Below, one piece after another: positions 1-11,370 of a stretch of 64,000 nt of DNA (position 1 is its first letter; each line of letters starts with the position of its first letter). A program made the position numbers and the translations under genes. The notes beneath the pieces were generated by a model. It worked only from the letters and a program-made list of their open reading frames with translations. It had not been told where the DNA came from and did not search any database. This DNA is from Homarus americanus (taxonomy: Eukaryota > Arthropoda > Malacostraca > Decapoda > Nephropidae): NCBI RefSeq assembly GCF_018991925.1, contig NW_024735191.1:150001-214000 (forward strand), given 5' to 3'.

Positions 1-11
1 TGCGTGTGCGT

Positions 12-45
<34 letters not shown>
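1..45. repeat. (TG)n/(GCGTGT)n microsatellite, cut by window edge
   Basis: Alternating TG with regular GC interruptions, then pure TG, ending in a short T run. It starts at base 1, so its true length is unknown. Confidence 0.95.
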
Positions 46-960
46 TTTAGGGAATCTTTAAGGCTTATTTGTGTTGATTTTTAGTTTAACGTGTACTGTG
101 TTTATTTCTTGCTGGTTCTGTGGAGACCATGTTTACTGGACCACCGCGCACCATCCGCCCGCCCGCCCAGCTATCATGAAGTTAACATCAATCATTTTAC
201 CTAAACACCGGTCATGGCTGGTGGTCTCCTCATGTTAGTTACTGCAGTGCTTATCAGACAACTTGGTACAGATTAGGATAATTTGTATGGGTTTTATTTA
301 GCATTTTCTCAAGTGTTTTGGTGCTTGTGTTGTCGTGAAGGACTCTCAACGATGTGTGTCTCGATGTCAGTCACTGATTGGGAGGTTTCAAGTCGACCCA
401 GTTGCGATATAGACTACTAAATCAATAACTTGGGTTAATTAAAAGGACGATTGAATCCCGTACCGTTCACACTGCCTCCATGAGTACTGAATAAAGACTT
501 GAATTCCCAATGAGTTGCCAGACGTATGATACAAACCTACATCCACAATCGTTTTGACCCACTTCTGTATAGCTAGCTGATCGTCTCTCGTACAACACGT
601 TAGCCGCCAGAGGGAACACCAGCCACACCACCTAAGAGATACATGAAAACAGAAGAAAAAAAGTATAAATGATTTTGTTTATCTTAGGTTCAGATAGTTT
701 ATGTTTATTGATGTACCGATTCAACACCTTATAGTTTCCTCAGTACAAATGATAAGACCAAGACCTTCGGGGGTTTTGTGTGTATAGTGTGGTAAGGGGT
801 AAAGGGGGTGTAAAGGGGTAAGGTCAAGGTAAGGGGAGGTGTAAAGGGGTAAGGGAAGGGGGAACGAGTTTAAATTGGGTAAGTAAGGGGCAAAGGGAAG
901 TCTAAAGGGTAGAGATGAGACGGGGGTAGCTGGTGAGGAACTAATGGCGTTGTAATACTA
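46..960. other. Non-coding stretch without recognisable gene
   Basis: Mixed-composition sequence with no long open frame and no family resemblance. From about 780 to 905 it becomes G-rich with a loose repeat of GTAAGGGG-like words. At 604-617 it holds a 14-base match (12 of 14) to the general CTCF consensus, which could be chance. Confidence 0.6.
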
Positions 961-978
961 GTGTTATGTTCCTACCAG

Positions 979-1306
<328 letters not shown>

Positions 1307-1905
1307 AGAGGAAAAAGGAAAGGTGGGGAGGAGATGGGAAGGTAGGACTAGAGGGAAGGAGAGGGAAAAGGAGGGACAGAAGGAGAAGGGAAAGGAGGGG
1401 AGAGGAAGGGCCAGACGAGAGAAGTGTTTGGACAGGGACAATTAGCAGGTCCTGTGAGGGGAGGTTAAGGGTACCTAATCATCTTTCACTGGTCTGAGGT
1501 CTCACGCGCCTAGGAGGGAGGGAGGGAGGGAAAGGATGAGGGGAGAGAGGGAGAGAAAGTGAGAGGGTGGGACAGGATGAGAAGATAAAGAGGGGAGGGA
1601 GGGAGAGAAAGTGAGAGGTGGAAAATGGTGAAGTAAGAGAGGGAGAGAAGGTGAGAGACTGGGGAAGGATGAGTGGATAAAGTGAGGGAGAGAAGGAAAG
1701 AAAAGGCGACCGAGGAAAGAGTGGCAGAGGGGAAGGATAAAATTATAGGTAGTTGAGGGGAGGGAAGAGAAAGTGAGGAGAGGGAAGGAGGTAGGGAGTG
1801 AAAGGAGAATAAGCGAGAGGATGGAAGGAACGAACAGAAGGAGGGAGGGGAGAGGAAAGAGTATCTGAGGGAGAGAGGAAGGAAGGAAGGTAGGGGAAGC
1901 TTAAT
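1307..1905. repeat. Purine-rich GGGA/GAGA low-complexity region
   Basis: About 600 bp almost wholly A and G on the + strand, with GGGAGGGA words and loosely repeated phrases around GAAAGTGAGAG. A transition to mixed sequence occurs at about 1440-1500. Confidence 0.85.
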
Positions 1906-1965
1906 TATGTGCCATTAGTACCCAAGTCAGATACGGAGACACACACTGATGACTGACCCCTCCAT

Positions 1966-2074
1966 GTGTCATCTGGGCGCACGTGTGTGTCAAGAATGTG
2001 TCATCTGGGCGTGTGTGTGTCAAGAATGTGTCATGTGAGTGTGTGTGTGTCAGGAATGTGTCATATGGGCGTGA

Positions 2075-2113
<39 letters not shown>

Positions 2114-2180
2114 AGGGATCTGTTATTAGGATGTGTTGGTGCGTCAGGAATGTGTCATCTGGACGTGTATGTGTCAGCTG
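1966..2180. repeat. About 30-bp minisatellite around AATGTGTCATCTGGGCG, with inner (TG)n
   Basis: Four to five diverged copies of a unit containing AATGTGTCATCTGGGCG followed by TG repeats and TCAGG or TCAAG. A (TG)n run at 2079-2110 splits the array. The array runs directly into the 5'-truncated LINE that starts at about 2190. Confidence 0.8.
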
Positions 2181-2189
2181 GGTGCGTGT

Positions 2190-3853
2190 GTGTATAAAGC
2201 AGGAGACCCTCTGCTTACCAGCAGTCTCCACTCTCTCTGGGGAATATATGGGAAAAGGAGGAAATGCCCCAAGGTCTTAAAGACGCCTCCATCTTCAATA
2301 TTTATAAGAATAAGGAAGACCGGTCAGACTGTGGCAACTATCGCGGGATCTCGCTGATGTCCGTAGCTGGCAAGATTATCGCCCGAGTCCTCCTAAACAG
2401 ACTTATTTCTGAGGGGGAAAACTTCCTCGCAGTATCTCAATGTGGCTTTAGACCATCGTGTGGCACCACTGACATGATCTTTGCTGCCCGCCAGATACAG
2501 GAAAAGTGCAGAGAACAGCGCCGTGACCTGTACATGGCCTTCATCGAGCTAACCAAGGCCTTCGACTCGGTCAACAGGGAAGCCTACTGTGGACCCTCAG
2601 CCGTTTTGGCTGTCCACCAAAATTCATTGCCATTGTGAGGCAACTCCACGATGGCATGAACGGCAGTGTCCTGCACAATGGCACACAGTCTGAGTTCTTT
2701 CCCATCCAAACGGGGGTAAAACAAGGCTGTGTACTGGCACCAACTCTCTTTTCCATTTTCTTGGCTGCCTTCCTTACTCGTGCCAGTGCCAATTTAGCCG
2801 GCTGGGTGGACATCAAGTACCGGGTGACCGGTCTTTTCAACATAAGACGACTCCAGGCAGGAACAAAGGTGGCTGTAGCTTCCATTACTGAACTTCAGCA
2901 TGCAGGCGACCTCACCCTTGTCGCTCACACTGAAAGCGACCTACAGGAGATCCTGATCATCTATGCAGATGCGTATGCACACTTTGGCCTTGAGGTGAAT
3001 GTACGTAAGACTCCGATTCTCTTTCAACCTGCCCCTGGTTCAGCCACACCTCCACCATCCATTCAGCTTAATGGTACTACCCTCTCTAATGTTGCCCACT
3101 TTCCGTACCTCGGCTCCCACCTGTCCACCACCTCGGAAATCGATGAAGAGATTCAGCATCGGATGAGATGTGCATCTCAAGTCTTTGGCAGACTCTGAAA
3201 TCGTGTCTTCAGCTGTAGGGAGCTGAAATTATCTACAAAGTTACACGTATATCGAGCGGTCGTTCGCCGCACCCTGCTATATGGCAGCGAGACATGGGTC
3301 ACATACAGGAGGCACCTCAAGGTACTTGAAAACTTTCACCAACGTAGTTTACGTTCCATCCTCCGAGTAAGCTGGGAAGACAAGAGAACAAATGCTAGTA
3401 TTCTCACTGACACCAACTGTAGGAGCATCGAGGCTACCATTATCCATGAATAACTATGATGGACTGGCCATGTTACCTACATTGACGACAGTAGACTGCC
3501 AAAGCAGCTACTTTACAGTCACCTCACGAATAGAAAAAGTAACGCTGGTGGGCAACTGAAAAGGTATAAGGATAGTCTTAAGACAAACCTGAAAAAATGC
3601 CAAATCGACCCCTTCACCTGGGAGATGATTACTCCACACCGTAACGCTTGGAGGAGCACCACACAAGAAGGTGTCAATACTTTCGAGTTAGCTCGACTGC
3701 ATAACGAGGCAAACAAGCGTCAACGCCGGAAAGACGCTGCCGCCGCCCCTCCCGCACTAGATGTAGCCCTCCACATGTGCAACATCTGTGATCGACCCTG
3801 ACTGTCCCGTATCAGTCTTTTTAGTCACCTCAGAACTCACGAACCTAGGTGAT
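2190..3853 (+). pseudogene. Broken reverse transcriptase ORF of LINE copy A1
   Basis: Would copy element RNA into DNA at a nicked target. RT landmarks in order: CGNYRGISLMSVAGKI, CGFRPSCGTTDMIFAARQ, the motif A region FIELTKAFDSVNR, and QTGVKQGCVLAPTLFSIFL. The catalytic Asp expected at the third position of motif A reads Glu. The motif C box, normally F/Y-A-D-D before the LVAHTESDLQ segment, reads HAGD. A 2-base insertion near 2584 shifts the frame between VNREA and the FGCPPKFIAIV segment. Stops lie at 3196-3198, 3451-3453, 3457-3459 and 3799-3801. After the RT come RVFSCRELKLSTKLHVYR, LYGSETWVTYRRHLK and RSLRSILRV, typical of LINE C-terminal regions, then an Ala-rich linker and CNICDRP...FSHLRTH. 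Not functional. Confidence 0.88.
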
Positions 3854-4055
3854 ATCCTTGATAACTCATATCATTGTATCATAGCTGGATGATCGTCATA
3901 CTCGATTCCGAGTGAAAGCAAACGTGTCAGAGAGGCTTAACACCTGCAGTTGGAGGCACTGCACTAAACAGATAGTGGCACCAGCGGTACAGCAGTGCCT
4001 TCTTGACTCAGGTGATACTCTAAACAGGTGAGTGAGTGAGTGAGTGAATAAAATG
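2190..4055 (+). mobile_element. RTE-like LINE retrotransposon, 5'-truncated, inactivated (copy A1)
   Basis: A non-LTR retrotransposon relic in + orientation. It starts inside the reverse transcriptase, just before the VYKAGD motif, so the endonuclease is missing. It runs through the RT domain, a C-terminal region and a C2H2-like zinc finger (about 3769-3840). The stretch from the last stop (3851-3853) to the (GTGA)n/A-rich tract at about 4026-4055 is probably 3' UTR and tail; that limit is inferred. The same family lies inverted at 54420-56880, sharing words such as FPIQTGVKQGCVLAP and PAPGSATPPPSI, so the assignment rests on two independent copies. RTE is my clade guess, from similarity to the LINE proteins usually annotated as craniofacial development protein 2-like; jockey-related clades are an alternative. 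Confidence 0.85.
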
Positions 4056-4560
4056 AAATAAAGTGAATCAAAGTACAGTAGGTAGGTTAGTAAATAAATA
4101 AAATAAAATAGATAAGCAAATAACAGGAACTTGTTTGTCGTCTCAAAATTATTCTAAAATAAAGCCAAGTTCTCTGCCTACGATACGCGGAATATACAAA
4201 ATTCGTACGCCAAATTTTCTAAAACATACGCCAAATATTTTACGGAGTTATCCACGCTACGCCAAATATTGTTCGCACAGTTCTCACATATGCCAATTAT
4301 TATACGCAAATATCTCACATACGCCACTAAGGTCAACACATTAGTGACCTCACTCCTTACTTGACCCCGCCACCCTTCCCCTTTCCCACCCCGCTTTCCT
4401 CCCCCTTCCCCCCTTCCCCCCTAGCCCTACGGACCCCTACCCCCTCCCTCAGCCACGCGCCACCACCACTTCCCCTTGTACTGGCCACCAAAGGGAAAGG
4501 GGTATACGTCACCCCTCACCCCTTTGGACACGAGGAAAACAAACGACATGCTGGATTGAA
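4056..4560. other. Non-coding stretch with degenerate CGCCAAAT repeats and a C-rich block
   Basis: A/T-rich start. From about 4180 to 4340 words like ACGCCAAATATT recur five or six times with drift, suggesting a decayed short minisatellite. 4360-4480 is C/T-rich. No gene is recognisable. Confidence 0.6.
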
Positions 4561-4580
4561 TTTCGAGTTATGATACATTA

Positions 4581-4618
4581 ATGAGGAGTAGTGGCTCTCT
4601 CTCTTTCTTTCCTTATTG

Positions 4619-4657
<39 letters not shown>

Positions 4658-4830
4658 ACTACTCTTTTCCATCTATTATAGTTTCTTTTACTTTATAATT
4701 CTGTACATTATCTCTCTCTTCCTCTTTCTGGTTCTCTTTTTCTCTTCCTTTCTCTATATTTCTCATTCTCCTGTTTTTTCTCTCTTGTTTATTATTCTTA
4801 GTATTATCTCTCTGTCTTTCTGTCTAAAAA
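4581..4830. repeat. Pyrimidine-rich tract with (TTTC)n
   Basis: Pure (TTTC)n at about 4614-4656, then T/C-rich sequence with TCTC and TTTCTG words. The predicted 86-residue Ser/Phe/Leu protein here is compositional. Confidence 0.85.
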
Positions 4831-4856
4831 CGTCGAAATAATTTAAATACAATTCG

Positions 4857-4935
4857 CATCTAACCTAACCTAACCTAACCTAACCTAACCTAACCTAACC
4901 TAACCTAACCTAACCTAACCTAACATAACCTAACA
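4857..4935 (-). repeat. Interstitial telomere-like (AACCT)n tract
   Basis: About 15 units of period 5 reading TAACC on the + strand, that is TTAGG on the - strand, the canonical arthropod telomere repeat. The last units carry a C to A change (TAACATAACC). Non-repeat sequence on both sides shows it is not a chromosome end. Confidence 0.9.
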
Positions 4936-5203
4936 AAAATCCAACAAAGTTTTATTTTCAATTATTTTCTTAATTTTCTCTCAAACATTGTCTCTTTCTT
5001 TCTCCCATTTTCTTTCTCTTTTCTTTCCTTTTCCGTCACTGGAGAGAGAGGACAAAAAATCCTTCCTTAAAAATACGAAAATCCTTAAAACGACAACTAA
5101 TTGACAAAATTCCTCTCGTCTCTTTTCTAGAATTTGTGTCGAGCTGAAAAGGATAATTTTTCATATATTTTTTTTTTTTGCGTGTGTGACTAGGAGCCAT
5201 GAA

Positions 5204-5208
<5 letters not shown>

Positions 5209-5265
<57 letters not shown>
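5209..5265. repeat. (TG)n microsatellite
   Basis: About 28 uninterrupted TG units. Confidence 0.97.
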
Positions 5266-5268
<3 letters not shown>

Positions 5269-5467
5269 AGGAAAACATCAGGGGAGGATACAGAAGAATT
5301 GCTATAAACAGGAGAGTGGGGAGAAAGGAGATGGAAGGGAGACGAGGAGGAGGTAGGGAGGGAGAAGAATGTAGTAGGTGGTGAGGTGCCGCCAGGGTGC
5401 CAACGGACAGTGCCTTCATAACTTTCCTAAAAGCAGTAACAGGTGCAGTAACCTCTCTGACCCCTTG

Positions 5468-5509
5468 CACACACACACACACACACACACCCACACACAC
5501 ACACACACA
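5468..5509. repeat. (CA)n microsatellite
   Basis: About 20 CA units with one extra C in the middle. Confidence 0.95.
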
Positions 5510-5568
5510 GCCCAGCTGACCCGCACTCTCACACTTCCCAAGCCTGACCCCTGCCTCCTACCCCACCT

Positions 5569-5694
5569 TAAGAACATAAGAACATAAGAATGGAGGAAAC
5601 TGCAGCGGGCCTATTGGCCCATACTGGGCAGTCCCATTTACACCCAACCCCTATTGCTCATATAAGCATCCAACCTATGTTTGAAGCTATCCAG
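5569..5694 (-). mobile_element. 3' end fragment of CR1-like LINE (family B)
   Basis: On the - strand this matches the last ~125 bp of the element at 7451-8797: the GAGCGATAGGGGTTGGGTGT block, then CCAATAGGCCCGCTGCAGTT and the TTCTTATG tail, here present as three units. Only the 3' terminus is present, the usual result of aborted target-primed reverse transcription. Confidence 0.85.
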
Positions 5695-5840
5695 CTGACA
5701 TAGGCTTGCCCACGCCTATAAACGACCTTTATTGACCCCATACACACACCCACGCCCACCGCAGTTGACCACCAACTCTCTCTCTCTCATAAGACACACA
5801 AGTGTTGCCAATAAAACGAACCAATTAAAAATTGCCGATC

Positions 5841-5906
5841 ACACACTCACACACACACACTATTATTATTATTACACACACACACACACATACACACACG
5901 CACACT

Positions 5907-5975
<69 letters not shown>

Positions 5976-6058
5976 CTCATTTTGACACACCCCACATCCC
6001 CTTCTCTTTCAGCCACAGTCCACTTGCTCCACGCGATAGCCTCCCCTAACACGTGTGT

Positions 6059-6110
<52 letters not shown>

Positions 6111-6184
6111 ATGGAGTTATCATGTTAAATGTATATGTATGTGTATGGGTATAGTATGATGTTATAATTAGTATTAAATATATA

Positions 6185-6246
<62 letters not shown>
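5841..6246. repeat. Cluster of (CA)n, (TTA)n, (TG)n and (CA)n microsatellites
   Basis: CA with a TTA block at 5861-5874, a long CA run to 5973, then TG at 6061-6109 and CA at 6187-6246, separated by 70-90 bp of ordinary sequence. The opposed CA and TG runs could pair as a hairpin. Confidence 0.93.
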
Positions 6247-6248
<2 letters not shown>

Positions 6249-6339
6249 GACCCCGGAAGTAAGGTCGGTCTCATCCTTGTCACATCAATCCAGACATGTC
6301 AAAATATTGGGCCTGGGCGTCGGGTGGCCTTACTGGGCC

Positions 6340-7200
6340 TACCTCACTCCCTCACCCTCACCATTCCTCATTCCCTCACTCTCACCCTCCCTCACTCCCT
6401 CACTTTCACCCTCCCTCACTCCCTCACTCTCATCCTCCCTCGCTCCCGCCCTCCCTCACTCCCTCAATCACTCACCCTTAACTCCCTCACTCCCTCACTC
6501 TCACCCCTCCTCCTCCCTCCTCTCACCCTCCCTCACTCTCTCAATCTCACCTCCCTCACTCTCTCACTCTCACCTCCCTCACTCCCCTCCTCTCCACCCT
6601 CCCTCCTCTCCCTCCCCTCACTCTCTCACCCCTCCCTCCTCCCCTCCCTCTCCCACCCTCTCTCCTCTCACCCCTCCCCTCCTCTCACCCCCTGCATTAC
6701 TCTCACCCTCCTCACTCCCCTCACTCTCACCCTCTCTCACTCTCACCCTCCCCTCACTCCCTCCACTCTCCACCCCTCCCCTCACTTTCACCCTCCCTCA
6801 TTCTCTCACTCTCATCCTCCTTCATTTCTCCTCTCCACCCCTCCCTCCTCTCCTCACTCTCACCCCTCCCCCTCACTCTCACCTCCTCCTCCCCTCCTCT
6901 CACCCCTCCCCCTCTCACCCCTCCCTCATTCTCTCCTCTCCCATCCTCCTTCATTTTCTCCTCTCACCTCCTCACTCTCTCCACTCTCTTCCTCCTCACT
7001 CTCACCCTCCCACCTCCCCTCCCTCACTCTCACCCCTCTCTCCTCTCATCCTCCCTCACTCCCTCACTCTCACCCCTCCCTGCTCCCTCCCTCTCCCCAC
7101 CCTCCCTCCTCCCTTACTCTCACCCTCCCTCACTCCCTCACTCTCACCCTCCCTCACTCCCTCACTCTCACCCTCCCTCACTCCCTTAACTCCCTTATCC
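6340..7200. repeat. Pyrimidine minisatellite, 24-bp unit (CCTCACTCCCTCACTCTCAC core)
   Basis: About 860 bp of C/T-rich tandem repeat. Units at both ends are regular (period 24); the middle (about 6560-7060) is scrambled by small insertions of C or T. The 300-residue Ser/Pro/Leu frames here follow from absence of stops in C/T-rich DNA. Confidence 0.9.
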
Positions 7201-7240
7201 CAATCACTTCCCCTCCACACCAATCAATATTGATAAGATA

Positions 7241-7242
7241 TT

Positions 7243-7286
<44 letters not shown>

Positions 7287-7310
7287 GTGAGTGAGTGAGT
7301 GAGTGAGTGA
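7241..7310. repeat. (GATA)n followed by (GTGA)n
   Basis: About ten GATA units, one short switch, then about six GTGA units. A poly-C run follows at 7329-7341. Confidence 0.95.
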
Positions 7311-7402
7311 CACTGCCAGTGTGGTCAACCCCCCCCCCCCACGTCTCAGGTCAGCGAAAGTACCATGTGTATCAGTGGTTCAATCTGAAGGCCTGGTGTA
7401 CG

Positions 7403-7446
7403 TGTGGCCATGACGTGTACACCATTTCGTCTAGCACGTGTATAGT
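7403..7446 (+). repeat. Left member of 44-bp flanking repeat around CR1-like LINE
   Basis: Begins TGGCCATGACGTGTACACC and ends CACGTGTATAGTAC. It matches 8805-8848 at roughly 80-85% by eye and lies a few bases from the LINE 5' end. Confidence 0.75.
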
Positions 7447-7450
7447 ACCA

Positions 7451-8703
7451 GAATCCTGGAGGATAGCGAATGTAATACCAATTTTCAAGAAGGTAGATAG
7501 ATCACTAACCTCTAACTACCGTCTAATTAGTTTACATCAATTGTAGGAAAATTACTGGAAGCATAATCTCATGCTATTCGAAATCACCTGGAGAAGCACA
7601 AGTTGATCAATGATTCCCAACATGGTTTCACAAGTGGCCGTTCATGTCTGACAAATCTATTAACATTCTTTTCAACTGTTTTTGAATCAGTGGATAAATG
7701 ACACGATTATGATGTGATTTACCTCGACTTTAGCAATGCCTTCGACAGGGTCCCCCACGAAAGACTCACACGAAAAGTGGATGCTCGTGGAATTGGAGGA
7801 GATATTCTAAACTGGATTAAGGCGTGGTTACGGGACAGAAAACAGAGTCAGTATTAATGGCACCAAATCCGATTGGGGTAATATCACAAGTGGAGTACCC
7901 TAAGGTTCAGTACTTGGACCATTACTATTTATTATATACATAAACGACATAGATGTAGGCGTAGACAGCAACATTAGTAAATTTGCTGACGACACTAAAA
8001 TAGAGCGTGTAATTAAATATGACGAGGACTCCGGAAAACTACAGGATGATCTAAAGTCTATACAAATTTTTCGATTGTTCTGAAAAATGGCAGATGAAAT
8101 TTAATGTGGGTAAATGTAAAGTACTTAGTCTAGGAGATGTAAACAGAGAAACCAGATACCAGATGAACAACGATGCTATAGAGAAATCCGACTGTGAGAA
8201 AGATTTAGGAGTAATGATAAGTTTGAATCTTAAACCGAGACAACAATGTGTATTTGCTCGAAACAAGGCTAACAAAGTACTTGGGTTCATTCAAAGGAGT
8301 GTTAGTTACAAGACTAGCGAGGTTATCCTAAAACTATATCTTGCGCTTGTGAGACCTCACTTGGATTACGCAGTTCAGTTCTGGTCACCGAGAAAGAATT
8401 CAGAGAAGAATGGCAAGACTAATCCCGGGCATTAGGAACCTTGAGTACAGAGACAGGTTAAAGCATCATCAGTTGCACTCCCTCGAGAGACACAGAGTGA
8501 GGGACGATAAGATAGAGGTGTATAAATGGAAGTCAGGGCTAAACAAAGGTGATATAACAAAGGGACTTAAACTTAAAATCTAAATTAGACAAATTTAGAT
8601 TTAGGCGCGAGGTAGGTAAACATTGGTTTGCAAATATAGTGGATGAGTGGAACAAGTTACCGAAATTTATGACTAATTCAAATACGCTGGGTAGCTTCAA
8701 ATA
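7451..8703 (+). pseudogene. Broken reverse transcriptase ORF of CR1-like LINE
   Basis: Reads in pieces: TSNYRLISL; SQHGFTSGRSC-like; motif A VIYLDFSNAFDRVPHERL (about 7715-7765) with its Asp intact; GVP-stop-GSVLGPLLFIIYINDI, where the Gln codon is a TAA stop at about 7901; and motif C KFADDTK (about 7980-7998), intact. Then KFNVGKCKVLSLG, EKDLGVMISLNLKP and LVRPHLDYAVQFWSP, followed by the typical C-terminal IEVYKWKSGLNKG and a WNKLP-like segment. Several frameshifts and stops (for example near 7545, 7699 and 8080) break it. Catalytic residues survive but the frame does not. Confidence 0.87.
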
Positions 8704-8797
8704 AAGGTTGGTTGAATATAGGAGCGATAGGGGTTGGGTGTAAACGGGCTTGCCTAGTATGGACCAATAGGCCCGCTGCAGTTTCTTCCATTCTTAT
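7451..8797 (+). mobile_element. CR1-like LINE retrotransposon, 5'-truncated, inactivated (family B)
   Basis: A + strand non-LTR retrotransposon relic starting in the RT domain (SWRIANVIPIFKK) and continuing to the 3' end. The 3' end carries the block GAGCGATAGGGGTTGGGTGT and CCAATAGGCCCGCTGCAG, shared with the fragments at 5569-5694 and 50073-50495, and ends TTCTTATG. In the two other copies this octamer is repeated, which resembles the 8-bp 3' tail repeats known for CR1 elements; the clade call rests mainly on that and on RT wording. The element is bounded by two diverged copies of a 44-bp sequence, either an old target-site duplication or a pre-existing tandem repeat that it interrupted. 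Confidence 0.87.
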
Positions 8798-8804
8798 GTC
8801 GAGA

Positions 8805-8848
8805 TGGCCACGACGTGTACACCTTGTTGACTAGTACGTGTACAGTAC
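8805..8848 (+). repeat. Right member of 44-bp flanking repeat, with a third partial unit
   Basis: Matches 7403-7446 and immediately follows the LINE tail. A further partial copy, GATGGCCACGGTGTGTACAC, begins at about 8853. The presence of a third copy favours an interrupted minisatellite over a simple target-site duplication. Confidence 0.75.
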
Positions 8849-8874
8849 AACAAGATGGCCACGGTGTGTACACT

Positions 8875-9234
8875 GCTTTGTTTAATGTTCCACTCTGTAC
8901 CTCTTCAACAGTGGTTCCCTCAAGATACATACATACACTCAAACATACGCATTTACATAGAAGTATTCAGATTGAACTAATGAGATAGATTTACAGATAA
9001 TTTTTCGGACGGTAAAATTATTATTATTAGTAGTAGTCGTAGTTTAGACCAATTGTTATTCCGGTTGTTAGTGTCTCAGCCCGATTGTTTCTTTGTACGT
9101 GTTTTCGTCCGTCCATCCATCCTTCTGTACTTATCTTCCGTTCGTCCGTACGTACTGTATATGTGTCCGTCCGTTAGTCCGGGTAACTTATGATACATAA
9201 ACTTGAACACTGTATTATGGTCTTGCCTGAATGT

Positions 9235-9235
<1 letters not shown>
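8875..9235. other. Non-coding stretch
   Basis: A/T-rich then T/C-rich sequence with short CCGT/GTCC-like drift near 9105-9180. No gene or repeat family recognised. Confidence 0.55.
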
Positions 9236-9301
<66 letters not shown>

Positions 9302-9308
9302 AGTGTGT
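9236..9308. repeat. (TG)n microsatellite
   Basis: About 36 TG units with one T and one A interruption. Confidence 0.96.
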
Positions 9309-9374
9309 GACCCATTCAGACCTAGAGAACAGTCCATCATCAACACCTTCCCTCAATACTATTTGGGAGTTAAG

Positions 9375-9450
9375 ACCCAACCCAACCAGACCCAACCCAA
9401 CCAGACCCAACCCAACCAGACCCAACTCAACCCGACCCAACCCAACCCAG
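9375..9450. repeat. 15-bp minisatellite (ACCCAACCCAACCAG)
   Basis: About five tandem units, drifting to ACCCAACCCGACCC at the right edge. Confidence 0.85.
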
Positions 9451-9689
9451 CCTTACCTGTGACATATAAACACCTTAACGTCTCCTCTGTATAAAAACAT
9501 CTTCCCTACATCATTAAACATCATTGACAACATCCACGGTGCCAACACTTGAATTGAATTGAATAACACTTGACAGTTCTATCCAGATTGAGTCAAAACT
9601 TAACACCTTGGCAATTAAGGTGTGTATATTGATGAGTTTATATTCAGTGGTGTTAAGAAGACAGGAGTAGAACCATTTTACTGTGGGAC

Positions 9690-9690
<1 letters not shown>

Positions 9691-9726
<36 letters not shown>

Positions 9727-9742
9727 TAAACAGACAGACGGA
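9691..9742. repeat. (ACAG)n microsatellite
   Basis: About ten ACAG units, then A/C/G variants, and a short GA run at 9748-9757. Confidence 0.93.
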
Positions 9743-9854
9743 CACAGAGAGAGAGAGCGCATCACTTACAAGGTCTCCACTTGATTCCCCTTCACACATT
9801 CGATCCACACAAGAATAAGCGTCTGATACCATCTCAAGCTAACTCAATCACACT

Positions 9855-10025
9855 TGTGTTATCGTACTTATGTTATCGTACTTGTGTTATCGTACTTGTG
9901 TTATCGTATTTATATTATTATACTTATGTTATCGTACTTATGTTATCGTACTTGTGTTATCGTACTTGTGTTATATTATTATACTTATGTTATCGTACTT
10001 ATGTTAAACACACTTATGTTAACCT
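9855..10025. repeat. 14-bp minisatellite (TTATCGTACTTGTG)
   Basis: About eleven units, TTATCGTACTTGTG or TTATCGTACTTATG, with some TTATTATACTTATG variants. A (CA)n run follows at 10040-10065. Confidence 0.88.
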
Positions 10026-10040
10026 CCTGCCAGTAAGCGA

Positions 10041-10073
<33 letters not shown>

Positions 10074-10388
10074 ACCTACCATTAATCTTCGCAACTACTT
10101 ATAACCTTCCATCCTCCCTCCTTCTCCCTCCTTCTCCCTCCTCCACCAGAGTAACTGCATGACATCATATTTATTTGGAGCGTCTCTCTCTCTGTACACA
10201 AGACCGACTTTGAGTGCGACTGTTGGCCTCAAGCAAGGAGCGGGATTAATTAAACCCTATCATTGAGTCCCGGAGGCTTTAGTTAACTGCTTGTTGGTGG
10301 AGGAGATGATTCACAGCATCCCTTATCTCATCCACTCAGGCACAGGACGTGTGAAAAATGACCCAGAGAGGGAGGGAGATAGAGAGAG

Positions 10389-10550
10389 TGTGTGTGTGTG
10401 TGTGTGAGTGAGTGAGTGAGTACTACATCTTAATTTCCTCTTCCTCCTTCTCCTCCTCCTCCTCCTCCATTCCTGTCTCCACCCACCCACCCATCCTCCC
10501 CCTCCCCCTCCTCTTCCTACTCCTCCTCTTCCTACTTATACTCGTGATTT
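10389..10550. repeat. (TG)n, (GTGA)n and (TCC)n cluster
   Basis: TG at 10389-10407, GTGA to about 10422, then (TCC)n/(TCT)n pyrimidine sequence from about 10439. Confidence 0.88.
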
Positions 10551-11231
<681 letters not shown>

Positions 11232-11349
11232 GCAAATCAGCGACATTTAATACAGGAGGCGAGAGGGGACGTCGTGTGTGTGTGTGTTTTCAAATTTCTC
11301 GAAAAACAAAAAACGATGAATATTCAGGTTATGTGAAATCTCCATCTCT

Positions 11350-11369
11350 GAAGTGTTTTGAGATGATGA
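11350..11369 (-). repeat. Single inverted unit at left edge of 20-bp array
   Basis: GAAGTGTTTTGAGATGATGA is the exact reverse complement of one unit of the array that begins at 11371. With the first direct unit it can form a hairpin. Confidence 0.9.
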
Positions 11370-11370
11370 T

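Noticed and set aside
6277..7250. 300-residue Ser/Pro/Leu/His proteins
   Set aside because: Overlapping frames in a pyrimidine minisatellite.
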